A stretch of 64,000 nucleotides of DNA from Gymnothorax reevesii (taxonomy: Eukaryota > Chordata > Actinopteri > Anguilliformes > Muraenidae), in NCBI GenBank assembly GCA_029721435.1, contig CM056583.1:46653120-46717119 (forward strand). Reading direction: 5' to 3'. Made by a program: the position numbers and the translations under genes. Positions 52,501-63,862 of this stretch are shown piece after piece. Each line of letters starts with the position of its first letter. The stretch's first letter is position 1. A model generated the notes under the pieces. The model was not told where the DNA came from, made no database searches, and was given only the letters and a program-made list of their open reading frames with translations.

Positions 52501-55197
52501 TATGGGAGTCTGTTACCTGTAGCATTTAGTTTTCATTGAATTTCAACTCAAATTGATGCGTTTCCCTCCCCACTGTGTTTCCAAAATGATGCATGTTCAT
52601 TCATCCATGTCCATTTATGTTCTACCCCACATTCACAGATTATAGCCATATTGCCATCTCCATTTCACAGGCCAAGTAAGTCTTTAGTGGTGCAGTATTT
52701 ATACTCTTAGATCTAGCGTAGACTTTAGTTTTCTACTAGAGTGTGATGTTTTCCTTTGTAGCCATATTGTGTCACTAATATTTCTGGTGAGTGGGATTTC
52801 AAAACCAAAGTGCCGATGCTTGCGAATATTTTAAAATGGTAATCGCTAGAGGTGATTGTATACTTGTAATTTTTTCTTTTGTAAAAAAAAAAAAAAAAAA
52901 AATTACCCTTCAAAAAGCTCTGGCAACCAAATGAATCTCACTCAGGGTATAAATTGCATTCCACGGGTTCATTTTAATCTCCAAGAGATTCTTAGTCCAA
53001 TTTTGTCCTCACATAAAGTATATAACCAGGTGTTACTTTTTAAATTAATGTAGACCGTTTTAGATTTCTTTCATTATGCGCCAGATGTCAAGTCAACGTG
53101 AGAATCTGTGACACAGAGAAACACTATAGCTGTTTCAAACACTACCGCACTCACATTATGAAATGGCACCTGTTCTATAGGTGCTGCCATTTGTCGCATC
53201 CGCATCCATGAACTTCAGTCCCTGAAAGGGGAACAGAACATGTTGTCATCAGTGCATGACAAAGCAGCGGCTTTGTTCTGTGCCTCCTGTCTGCTAACAG
53301 ACCATCTGTCCTGTCCTGAAACTCACTATTGGAGTGAGGGAGAGCGAGAGTGAGATGCTTTCTGTCAGGATGAGTCCTGCTGTGTTGCTTTTTTAGTGTA
53401 TAATCATCATACGACAACCAGCATACGACAGTGAAAAGAATCACAATCAAGGATGTCCTCACGGTGACATTGTTTTTTGGGTTTTTTTTTCCTTCATCTT
53501 GACACCAAGGACAATCTTTATATCATCTTAAATCAATTCCCACAAAAAGCCAATGCAGATCAATTTTAAATTATGATACCCAAAATGTTTATTTTTGAAT
53601 CTGCACAAAAGATAATTACTTTTCACACTGATGAGTGTTACCTTTACAAGGTCACATTGACAAGGCTCACAATACTAATAGGATTTCATTTTAAACAGTA
53701 ACATCTCAATCAAAGAATTTAAAAACAAAACCGTACATCTTGAACAATTATTGCATAATTGCTGCACTCATTCATTATCTATAATTATCATTTCTAATTA
53801 GTCTCCCCTTTTCTTTGAGTATCATTAATTATCCCAAATAATAATTCCCCTTCTCAACAAAATGGTTAGGCTAGCATTATTTAAGCTTTGCTATTTTATC
53901 ACTGAATGAAGCTTGATCATCCATGGAAAAAAGAAAGAATTGATTTCATAAAAGTTGCAGACATGTTACAAAAGGCAGCTATTTTTTGTGAATTCAACAG
54001 CTTTTTTTTGTCGTTTAGGAATATACTTCAATATCAAAGGCTCGATAGTGCTGATGAACTCGCACTGTGAATTCAATCTGGTGCACACAGCAAAATGAAG
54101 GGTAAATTCAGCTCAAGAGTGGCTTGATTGAATTCGGAGGGAAAAACTGTCCTCCCAGAAACAGCATTGTCTCACAATACTTGTAGAATACATCGAAAAA
54201 ATGTTCCGCTAACACTGTCGGGACATTGCGTGTCAGATGGGAAATAATGATGTGGTGTATGCTCCTTAGAGAGATCAGATCAATGCTTCCAGAATTTGTG
54301 GCACCTGAACTTAAGGTAAAAGCCTCTTGAAAGACAATCAAGTGACCTTGATTTAAATACCGGGTCTGCCTGGCTTACTACCGTGGCCTTAAAAAAAAAA
54401 AAAATTAAAAAGGTTAAAATGAGGAGCAGCATTATGCTGGATTTATTCGGCAGTTTTAAGGATTAAAGAAAAGATATTTTTAGGAGATTTTAAGAAGTCA
54501 ATATTCTTTGAACTTTAAGCTGCTTACATATCGTTTTCCAAAATAATCTTCAGTTTCCATGTTGCGATGGTATCCTCAGGATGCACAATGGTGAGGTGTT
54601 TGATTGTGTAGCAGACTGCAGTCCATTTGGAATTTGAAATATTTTTCACATCAAAAGACAACCATGTACTCTAATGTAAAAAAAAAAATGTCCAGAATCA
54701 CTGAACTCCAAACAGGGGCTGCACTTGGGGAAAAGAAAAAAAAAAAAAAACTTAATTCAACACTAAATGTATCAAGGTATATAATTCCACTTTATTGCAT
54801 TGTTCTCACAGATAGCCCAACCCTAAGTTTTGTGGATTTTTTAGCTTGCAGATATTGCTTTAATTAGCTTGTGTTGGTAAGTACTGTTGATGAAAACATA
54901 CATTTTCTTTACATTTTTAACTATTTTATATCATATTAAATTGTATTGTAAGGGATTTTAATCATAAGGAGAATAATGCAACTTTGAAAAACAGGTCGAT
55001 GCATTTTTCATCCCTGTACATGTCTATTACCAGTTTTGTATGTGGACTTGTTAAACCCCCTCATGCTGAGCATTCCATGTGTGAGTCACCCATCAGCCCT
55101 CATGTATAAGTGTAAAAGTAACACCTTTTTGGAGTCCATTGTGCTGCATTACCAGTGTCTCCATACTGAGGTCACTTCCTGCTGTTTCCCTCAACAG

Positions 55198-56186
55198 GGA
55201 AGAAGAACTCATTGCTGCTGCAGAAGTTTCAGAAGGACCTCAACGCTGGAGTTTTCAACACGCAGGAAAACGAGATTCTAAAGCAGATCATTCGCCAGGA
55301 CAGGGAGATGGTGATGATGGTGGACCGCAAGCAGTCAGTCACAGGGATGAACTCCACACCGATGTCGGGAAACTCAATCATTAACTCGCCGGCCCAGCCG
55401 CCCTACGCCGTCGCCTTCGGAACAAACCAGCTCCAGCAGTCCAACCCCATGACCTACAGCGCCTCAACCAACGTGGCCCAAGCGTCCCGCGCCCTGGCGG
55501 CCGCCTCGGCCCAGGCCGCTTTTGCCGCCCCCGGCATCGCCCACGGCAGCATCAACCCCTCGCCGCCAAACCCTGGGCAGCAGGGAGCGATCATGTCCCC
55601 CCCCTCCTTCACGGCCGCCATGTGTAGCCCCCCTGTACAGACCCCTCTGACAGGCCGCACTTTCCAGTACGGCTCGCCCACCGCCTCGCAGCTCTCGCTG
55701 GCCCAGCAGCCGTCAGCCACGCCTCCTTCGCAGGCGTCCGCGCAGCCCCAGCCGGGTCAGCAGGGTCAGCCACCGCAGCCTCCAGCAGCCGCCTCCCCCC
55801 AGAGGAGCGACATCCACAAGAGCGCCCAGGCCCTGCAGTCGGGCAGCCTGAGTCGGGATGTGCGCCACCTCTCAGCCTCCCAGCCCTCCCTGCCCCACGA
55901 GGCCTCGCTGGCGTCCAGGCCTCACCCCGCGTCCGGCGAATCCCTGGCCTCCATTCCCCCGCCAGCTGCCGGGCAGGCCGCGGGAGTCCAGCCGAGCGGG
56001 ATCCGCTCCACCGTCCCGCAGCGGGTCAGCCTGTTCCGACAGATGTCATCAGGAGCCCTGCCGCCAGTCCGAGCAGCGCCCCCTTCTGTCCAGCACAGGG
56101 ATTCAACGGGCTCCAGGAGAGAGTCCACAGTCTTAAGCAGTACAGAGACCGAGCAAGACAAGATGCGCTTTGCGTCAAATTTATGA
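55198..56186 (+). CDS. hcn1: hcn1 terminal coding exon: end of CNBD and cytoplasmic tail, stop at 56184-56186
   Basis: The acceptor CAACAG ends at 55197 and the first two bases complete the split Gly codon, so the exon starts (G)KKNSLLLQKFQKDLNAGVFN. It then runs as 328 complete codons to MRFASNL and a TGA stop. The tail is a low-complexity region rich in Ala, Pro, Gln and Ser. It holds blocks typical of HCN1: SPPSFTAAMCSPPVQTPL, GSPTASQLSL, SASQPSLPHE, GESLASIPPP and STVPQRVSLFRQMSSGA. The final Ser-Asn-Leu is the family's TRIP8b/PEX5R TPR-binding signal. Near the front of the tail there is an Ala-rich segment (QASRALAAASAQAAFAAPG) where mammals have a Ser/Thr-rich one. The exon is strongly GC-rich against AT-rich flanks. 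The HCN1 assignment rests mainly on this exon. Confidence 0.96.
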
Positions 56187-56466
56187 TCCCATTTATTTTT
56201 TTTAATTTTATGTTTAAATTCATTTTTATCAATGCAACACAATGGTAAAATTGGGGGAAAAAAAGAGAAAAAAGCAGAGACTGAACAAAAAATTATCGAG
56301 TAGATATTCTGTACAGACATGCCCTTTTATTATATTTTAGACACATTTCCCTTCAACTTAAGAATGTATATTATCAAAAATACAAGTGTAAATTCAAATA
56401 GAATATTTGGCATTGACTATATAAAAACAGTATAAACACTAGTCTTCCTCTGAAATACGACATTTT

Positions 56467-56504
56467 TTTTGTTTGTTTGTTTGTTTGTTTGTTTGTTTGT
56501 TTGT
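56467..56504. repeat. (TTTG)n microsatellite in the 3'UTR
   Basis: About nine GTTT units, 280 bases after the stop codon. Confidence 0.97.
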
Positions 56505-57059
56505 CTTTTTTGTTTTTGTAACTGGAATGCAAAGTGAATCCTAACCTTGACTCTTGAAAATGTTTTTCTTTTCTTGTGTGTGTGTGTGTGGCTCTTATTG
56601 AAGCAGAGAAAAAGAGAACAAAAAGTGCATCACTGTGGACACAATAACCAACCTAGTGGCGACTGTCAAAAGCACATGGAAAATTCACCAATCCACAAAG
56701 CATACTCTGAAGTTGTGAGCCTCAGTCACAAAAACCATTGCAGATAGTACAGGCTAATGGCAAATAACTTCCTACAATACATCTCGACAAGGAGATGGCC
56801 TCAGTTAGCGATCCATCCGGACCGTGGCAGTGTTATGGGTCCAAAGGGAATATATTATTTGCTGCTTTTATGATTCTCAGATGACGGTTTGACGTGCAGT
56901 AGGATGGATAATGCTTTTTTTCTATTCCTTATTTCAGAAAAGGACAGACTCTATGAAATGTAACTTAATACATATGTGTACATTTATAATATTTATAAAC
57001 TTTAAAAATATCACTATTATGCAATAGACTGTGATATAAAGATTAAATATATGTGTGTA

Positions 57060-57166
57060 TGTAAATAGTTTTGTAGATCTAGTATTTACAGATCCTGTGT
57101 GTTGCATTCTCAATCATTACAATGTCTTATTTCTTACAAAAACATGGTATCATATGTATGTAAATA
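57060..57166 (+). promoter_or_regulatory. Pair of Pumilio-type elements (TGTAAATA) in the 3'UTR
   Basis: Exact matches to UGUANAUA occur at 57060-57067 and 57159-57166, 99 bases apart, with a third at 60379-60386. Pumilio proteins bind this octamer and repress neuronal mRNAs, including those of some ion channels. In AT-rich sequence a few matches can occur by chance, so binding is inference. Confidence 0.35.
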
Positions 57167-58054
57167 TAACAAAAATTGTAGAATGAAATCCAAATTTTAA
57201 AATATTCTCAAAACAAGTGGAGTTATGCAAACCATAATGCAACTGCCAGTATAAGAAAAAATGTACAAAAAATCAAAAACCATATAATTGCACAAAACCC
57301 AGCTCTCGCAGTGGAAAATATTGTTTCACCGGATAAAAATGATATAAAAACATATATATTGGACTTCTGGAAAATCGCATCTGTGGCTTGTGCAGTAATG
57401 TTATTGAAAAGTAAAGATAAAAATTCTGCCAAGCAATTTATGAAATGACTTCAGAGAGATTTTGTGTAACCATTTTGTGATTCATCAATAATCATCAGAA
57501 CCACAAAATAGTTGAAATAATTTGCAATGTTGTGAATTCATTCTGCCTTTCCACACTAACCCCTTTCCACCAGTAACAATTTTGTATGATGTTTGTCTGT
57601 AAAATCAAATATGTCTGTTTGTAATTATTCAAAGCGCTTCCCTACTGCAACCACTCTTTTTTGTGAACAGAATATGAAGGGAATCAGCCTTTATAGCAAC
57701 ATGTCTGCCCCTTGAAAGTATGATGAGGCAAAACCTATGAAAAGTAGTAAACTAATATAGTTTTTATTCAGTGCATCACAAGGGTGATGCTATTGCAGGA
57801 TGCTGGCTTGCATTAAGGTTTTTATCACTCACCTGTTAGCACTATACAGTATCAGGGTCTAAATACACTGAGCAGACAGGGTCAAATGTGTTTGTCTTTT
57901 TGGTGCAAAGATGAAGTTCAAACTGTTGAAGGTCAAACTGTCGTTATATGGCCAGGGCAGCTTGTAACCAAATAATTTGGTCAGGTTGCCAAAAAACCCC
58001 ATCCACAAGATTCTCGCTGAATGTACTTGTTCATCTGGGGCTAGCGTGTTTACG

Positions 58055-58720
58055 CCAGAGTCAGAACATTATGACCATTCCCAGATGAAGCAAATAGTGT
58101 TGATTATCTCATTACAATGTCACATATTACGGTCCACAAACAGTCAGTCAGCAGGGGTGAGTATCAAATGACACTGGTCTGAGGAGGGAAAAACAATGAA
58201 ATGGCAACAGGCACCCAAGACTCATTGACATAGAAGGGTAACAAGGTCTATCTCACTTAGTCCCAAAAACAAGACTAATGTGGCAAAAGTCCCGTAAGAT
58301 TTTAATGATAGTTATGAAAGGAATGCGTCGCAACACCCAGTGACATCACAAACTGCTGAGTATGGGACCTGCTGCTAATTGGTGAGAGAGCCAATTCTAA
58401 CCACAGTCCATAAACTAAAACACCACATGCACTTGAGCATCAAAACTGGATCTTGGAGCAATGAGAGAAGGCAGCCTGGTTCAATGAGTCCAGATGTCTT
58501 TTACATCTGAGTGTGTGTACACTAACATATTCCTCGGGAAAAGATGACACCGAGATGCACTTTGGAAAGAAGGCGAGCTGGAGGAGGGATGTGATGTTCT
58601 GAAAAATGCTATGCTGGGAAACCCTGGGTCTGGTCACGTGGACTTCAATATGGCGGAGCTGTTTTGGCGACACCCGCAGGATGTCAGCAGGCGGTCATAA
58701 TGCTTTGATTCATCAGTATA
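58055..58720 (+). mobile_element. Internally deleted Tc1-like element inside the probable 3'UTR
   Basis: The left end AGAACATTATGACCATTCCC (58063) and the right end GGCGGTCATAATGCTTTGAT (58690) are the inverted ends of a common fish Tc1 family (type AGAACATTATGACCA). Inside, the + strand frame holds degraded transposase pieces: EHQNWILEQ, a stop, EKAAWFNESRCLLHL (family W-S-D-E-S-R-F), GKKASWRRDVMF and MLCWETLGL. It then jumps to GAGCTGTTTTGGCG, the end of the gene, so the region between the first catalytic Asp and the C-terminus is deleted. Confidence 0.8.
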
Positions 58721-58742
58721 TGTGTGTGTGTGTGTGCCTGGG

Positions 58743-58776
<34 letters not shown>
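58718..58776. repeat. (TG)n - (CA)n inverted microsatellite pair
   Basis: About eight TG units, a spacer CCTGGGCACCCAC, then about 15 CA units. The two runs are complementary and can form a hairpin. It directly follows the Tc1 end. Confidence 0.95.
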
Positions 58777-60131
58777 GGCAGTTGCTGAAGGTTTCAGCGC
58801 TCAAAGATAATATCCATTCCAAAGCTGGCAGTGGAAAAGCTTTTCAAATACTATATGCTGTAGCTATCATTCAGTGGAACATGCATGCTGGTTCGATGCA
58901 ATGTGTACCCCGCTGTGACATTCTGCTATTAACTTCTCATGACTGGGATATTATAAGTTTATAGTTGTTTCTCGCAACATTGCGACCTAATCAGCTCAGT
59001 GTTTCTAGGCCCTCAGAAACACAGTTCACATCTCAAAAACGCATTTCCAAAATGAAAAATGCATTTTTCTATGTATGTCATCAAAGCATGCATTGTCACA
59101 GATACCTAACAAGACCTAAATGATTGCGATTTAAAATGTTGACGTTAATTGTATTGTGAGATTATATTTTGTTCATTGTCTGCCTAGACGTTACCTGTGT
59201 GTATCTGAAGCATCTCAATTCACAAAGGACATTCTTAAGTATTTGTGCCTAAACTATAGCCATGTTTCATCCTTTTTGTTATGAGTGTAAGTTTCAGTAT
59301 ATGCGTACCCGCACATGTGCACTCACATACATATGTTCAGTGTTTCAGTATTTTAGAGATGACAGAAAGATGAAGGCCAAATGAACCAGAATGTTTGTAG
59401 ATGAATATTGTAAGGAATCTTTGAAAATTATGTGTGGTGAAAGATTCTAAAATCCTCAGTTTATCTTAAGGAAATGTAAAATTGTTTCTTTCATCTGGGA
59501 AGCCATCATACTGATGATACATCATAGGAATTTTGAGCACCTTTTTAAAAGTTTTACCAACGACTTACATTTGGTTGAAGAAGGTGGAATGCAGAATTAA
59601 ACTGGCCAAAGCAAAACGTGTAACTATGTTTGAAATTGCACTTTCTCACGGAAAAGCAGATCCACTATCTGCTTAAATTTAAGATCATTAGGCTATTAGA
59701 GAGATGTATAGTATCAATTATTCCTCATCTTGCATATTGAGAGATTGAACAAAGTTTTTTTTCCAACAGAGAGCTCTTAATTGTGCTATGCCATAGCTTA
59801 TAGCAAATAGAACAAAGTTGGGCAGCAGCACTATTCATAAAGTTTTGATATTTGCCTTCCAAAGGGAACGTTTCCCAGATATGTGCTTTGTCACGATTTT
59901 GACTGCAGCAAGTGTTCTGTAATGGGCATTATGTGAAATTCATGATCAAATAGGAAAAAAGCAGACATTTAAATATGATGAAAATATTCAGTAAACCAGC
60001 ACGTATATATTTCAATGTTTTTTTTATTATTATTTTTGAACATGTAAGATGGAAAAACAGCAATGATCAGAAAATGTGACCGAAACTTGGGTTTACAGGC
60101 TCTGTAGTGCAGAAAAAAAAGTTTACCAGAA

Positions 60132-60166
60132 ATAGAGAGAGTGAGAGAGAGAGAGAGAGAGAGAGA
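60132..60166. repeat. (GA)n microsatellite
   Basis: A GA run of about 16 units with one GT interruption. Confidence 0.95.
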
Positions 60167-60410
60167 TTGTTTAAAGTCACATACTCGTTTTAGACCCGCA
60201 TACAATATTATTGCTGTGTGAATTCTTGTAAACCAAGGCTTGGTATATGGACAATGGATACTTGATATAGAGTAGGGAAAGATGAACAGATTCTCTCTTA
60301 AAATATATGCAGGCAAACGGTGTTTGTCAAAAATGTTCTTTTGATTACTTTTTGTTTTATTTTGTTTGTTTGTTTGTTTGTAAATAAGAAATCTTTAAAA
60401 TATAGAGAAA

Positions 60411-60416
60411 AATAAA
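60411..60416 (+). promoter_or_regulatory. Candidate distal polyadenylation signal AATAAA
   Basis: AATAAA, with TGTAAATA 25 bases upstream (contains UGUA, the CFIm motif) and TTGTGTGTTGAG about 35 bases downstream as a GT-rich element. It is the first canonical hexamer I found after the hcn1 stop codon on this strand. Confidence 0.45.
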
Positions 60417-60944
60417 AGAAATATTGTCATTTACTGCTCAGCCTTTGACTCTTGTGTGTTGAGAACATTTGCTGAAATCTTACAAATGATTGTTATTCTT
60501 GATATTTATTAATAATGATTAAAAATGATTGATATTCTTCTTATTTATGAAAACTTCTGAAGAAAATTTGTGTACTTGCTCCCGTTTTGAGGTTGAATTT
60601 GACATTTCTTGGCCCTTTAACTGCCCGCTCAACCTTATGGTGGCACATTTTGAGTTACTGTATGTGGGTTGAACTTAACTGATTGGATTTTTTCAGCAGA
60701 ACATACCTCACCTGAGACTTAGAGATGGCTCAATCAGGTTAGGTTCAACACAACTTAAGTTTCAATTAGACATAGTGACTCACAGTGTGCTTTACCAAAA
60801 AGATTGAGGCAGTTTAAGTGTTAAGAAGTTGGAAAAGTAACTTATGTGTGAGAGTAGTAATAGTTACCATGAGAGTGGTGCAGTTTCACAGCCTAATGTA
60901 TGGACATAGACTTGAATAGGTCACAAAAAAATGAAACAAAATCA

Positions 60945-61275
60945 ATGCTTCAAAGTGGCTTAGTAAAAGTCATGACTTGAATCCAATTGAGATACTGTGG
61001 GATCATCATAAACAAGTAGCTCATGCTATAAAGCCCTCCAATGTGGCTGAATTATAACAAATATGCAAAAAAGGGAGGGCCAAAATTCCCCCACAGATAT
61101 CCAAGAGACCTAATGCCAGTTATTGCAAGCGTTTGACTGCAGTTGTTGCAGCCAAGGGTGGCACACCCAGTCATTAGGATTGGAGTGGGCAATTATTTTT
61201 TTCGCATGAGTGATACAGGTTTTGAATAATTCTTTACTTTCAATAAATGAAATGATATTTCAAGGTAACCAATTT
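60945..61275 (+). mobile_element. Tc1-like transposase 3' end, truncated
   Basis: The + strand frame reads HDLNPIEILWDHHKQVAHAI, KPSNVAEL, a stop, ICKKGRAKIPPQISKRPNAS and YCKRLTAVVAAKGGTPSH followed by TAG. DLNPIEILW is the D-x-N-P-I-E-x-x-W box with the last catalytic acidic residue. The 3' flank (GGGCAATTATTTTTTTCGCA, then CAATAAATGAAATGATATTT) is the non-coding end of the same family as the element at 47985-49560. The 5' two thirds are missing. Confidence 0.85.
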
Positions 61276-61347
61276 GTTCTTTTTTATATAATTTAATTGA
61301 TATGACCAAAACAAACAGGAATAAATAAATGTTTTCTCCGAGAAGGC

Positions 61348-61710
61348 TTGCAATCCCCGAATGTTGAATGTGAAAATAGTTTTTGCAACCTGCAAAAACT
61401 CCCCATGCCATTTGAAATACCTTATTCACAAGTATGCAAAAATGAAAAAATGAAAGCAGATGTGCGCGGTGGATGCAGAAATGAAGATAAGTTGGCTAAT
61501 GGCAAAATGCCACGGCCAAAGAAATATCTCACTGATTCGGCCTGTAAAAGAGCGAGAAAAGGCCATGAAGAAGATCGATTGAAGACCAGGATAAATATAA
61601 AAGGCCAAAGTGATCACTGGCAAACTTTTTAAGCCAGGTTTGGAAATATTTCCGATGAAAATGTGGCCAAACTTTTGCTGGATATGTAAGTAAACTTGAT
61701 GCCTGGAGCA
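61348..61710 (+). pseudogene. Decayed coding remnant, possibly transposon-associated
   Basis: A 94-codon open frame ends ...KKYLTDSACKRARKG, KTRINIKGQSDHWQTF and a stop; after the stop the same strand continues SDENVAKLLLDM. This order resembles an R-[VI]-N-I-G-x-x-F-x-x-W-x-x-[LF] ... S-D-x-x-V-A-x-[LF]-L-L-D motif that I recall from uncharacterised fish proteins. The match is short and from memory, so it is tentative. There is no start context or splice support. Confidence 0.3.
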
Positions 61711-63834
61711 AAATGCCCAATTTCCCTGTTTCCTAGCACTTTCAGATTGCAATTGTACTTGAAATCGTCCAATATTTGTAACTAGACATATTTATTGAAG
61801 ATGGCAATTTTGAACCTTTGAAACAGTTGTGAAACCTCTGAAACAACCACTGTTTCAAAATTTTCCGAATTATTTCGAAACCAGATTTATTTCAGTAATG
61901 CACAGCCTAGTGGAAAAAACGTTTCCTACAGCTATTAAAATGCTTCGAAGTGAAACAAAACACGGATCATTGCCGGGGAGGGGCAGGAAAAACGTCACTA
62001 GTCACGTGACCAAAGTTTTAGACTCGGAGTCGTAAACCTGTGTCAAACCCGGAAGCTTCGATCGTGTTCGAGACAGTTTGAGACTGTGCGTTGAAATTGC
62101 CATCACTAATATTTATAGTAATTAATTTCTAATAAATAAACATAATTTATTTGCTAGCAGCCACATCTGATGACTGATTTGACGTGACTTTTCATGCAAA
62201 TCACTCATACATTATAAAGGTACCCTGTGTAAGAATTGAGGTCAAAATATCCAAAAAATGAGCTAGACACAACAAAAGAATGAGAAGAAATAAGGGCAAT
62301 GATGTCATAAAAAAGATGACAAAGCATAGTGCTGCAGAGATATCAACCAGAATTAGCAAGCTAAATCACTAGCTGCGTACCGTCCTGTGTCATAATACCA
62401 GTTTCTGCCATGGGTGGCGGTATGCGGGCAACATAACAGCCAGCCAAACTGCAGCACACAAATAAATTGCATGGCTTGGGGGCGTACTTGAACCTGATGT
62501 CAATCGTGTGGAAGGTACATTAGCTAAGAAGCTTGAAATAGCTTCGATGACAATGAACCGTAAATGAGCGCACGAAATGTAAGGGAAAACTTTGCATAAT
62601 GTAATGAAACATGACAGAATGTTTAGTTGTGACTATTCATACTTGATTGGTAGATGAGGTCTTGCTAATGAAGACTGTATAACAGGCAAACTGGTTGCAT
62701 ATTGTGAAATTATCATCAGGCGGGCGGTATGCGTAACATTCTAAAATGATCTTGTCCCTAGGTTTACTTGTACATGCGCAGCTAAGATTACTTCATAATT
62801 TTGAACTCCGCTTTAACTGTTTTTACGACGTATGGTAAAGTGATGGTCAACAAACAGTGGCGATCAACTGCCCAGCTGATTTGGGGATCAGAGACTGGTA
62901 ATGGTAAAGTCCGGCATTAGATAGATTTATTCACACAAATGTTGGTTCAGCATCAGCGCTTAACATTAGTGAACATTATGTTGATGCTAGCTTGCTCAGC
63001 AGCTGCGAATGTTATCTAGCTAATGAATTTATTTCGATTATACAACATGTAGATTCGACCGAGTAATCTGATTAGTCAATTAGACATTTAGAATCTTCTC
63101 AAATGAACAAGACAGTACAGGTAGCCTGTGCTCAAATGAAAAATACCTCATCACTGAAAATATTACTCTGCCTATCTTAGTTGCCTAGGCCATTGATTTA
63201 ATTATTTTGCCAATTTGTTTGCATTTGTACATTGAAATGAACATTTAATAAATCGACACATCTGTGAAAACTGTCAACTTTATTTCAGAGGTTCATTGTT
63301 GAAAAGGTGATTAGCGAAAGCCCCCTAAAGTTGGGGTTGAAATTATGTAACTTTGTTTAGCCTGAATGTCACTGGTATCTTTTGTTACTTTTCCTGCTTG
63401 GCCACATTAGTCGGAGCTAACGTTAAATTGGAGTGACATACCCCTAGCTGAAATGAAACATCTGCTGGTGAGTTTATTAAAGACAGATTTTTCTTCTAGC
63501 CCCGATGCGGTTGGCCCTTTCATATACGATCGTCATGTTCCCAAAAGGTCGTCATGCTCTCAGAGATATAAAAAACAAGAGCAGCACAGAGCGTGGCATA
63601 TGCCCCCGCCTGCATGTTGATCAAGGGCATATTGAGATGGCTGCTGTGAGATAGGGCTTATTAGATATCGCACAACGCTGGTTTTCGAAAGGAACCTTCC
63701 TCTAGCCGCTCCCAATATGCCATTAAGAATTGGCATCAATCCGACGAGGGATTCTATAGTTATCCCACGGAAATGAAAAGTTAATGGACGACGGACGGAC
63801 ATGCTGTCGACATAATACCCGCTTTCCTCTTTGG

Positions 63835-63862
63835 AGGGCGGGGGCATTATAAAAACTAGAGT
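63835..63862 (+). promoter_or_regulatory. Possible GC box and TATA box near the right edge
   Basis: GGAGGGCGGGGGCATTATAAAAAC combines an Sp1-type GC box with TATAAAAA eight bases on, and a CCAAT occurs near 63933. It lies in a block (63480-63960) with more CpG than the flanks. A transcript would have to start beyond about 63880 and run out of the window; no downstream exon is visible. Confidence 0.25.

Larger units (their letters stand above)
44775..55197 (+). other. hcn1: Last hcn1 intron
   Basis: About 10.4 kb bounded by GTAAGT and CAACAG. It includes T-rich runs (45357-45390), short AT repeats (45925-45939 and 46270-46287), a hairpin-bearing repeat at 47240-47310 and the Tc1/LINE composite at 47985-49560. 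The remainder, 49560-55197, is AT-rich with homopolymer A/T runs and no recognisable gene or repeat family. Confidence 0.92.
56187..60440 (+). other. hcn1: Probable hcn1 3' untranslated region
   Basis: The sequence after the stop is AT-rich with many AT-only stretches, as expected of the long 3'UTRs of HCN1 genes. I saw no AATAAA between the stop and 60411. An ATTAAA at 57042-57047 is followed at once by a GT-rich run and could be a proximal site. The AATAAA at 60411-60416 has UGUA upstream and a GT-rich stretch downstream (near 60449-60462), a good arrangement for a distal site. TGTAAATA, the Pumilio consensus, occurs at 57060, 57159 and 60379. A Tc1 remnant (58055-58720) and microsatellites lie inside. 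The 3' limit is an inference; transcripts may end earlier. Confidence 0.5.

Noticed and set aside
55454..55720. 88-codon frame antisense to the last hcn1 exon
   Set aside because: It is the GC-rich shadow of the Ala/Pro/Gln-rich coding strand.
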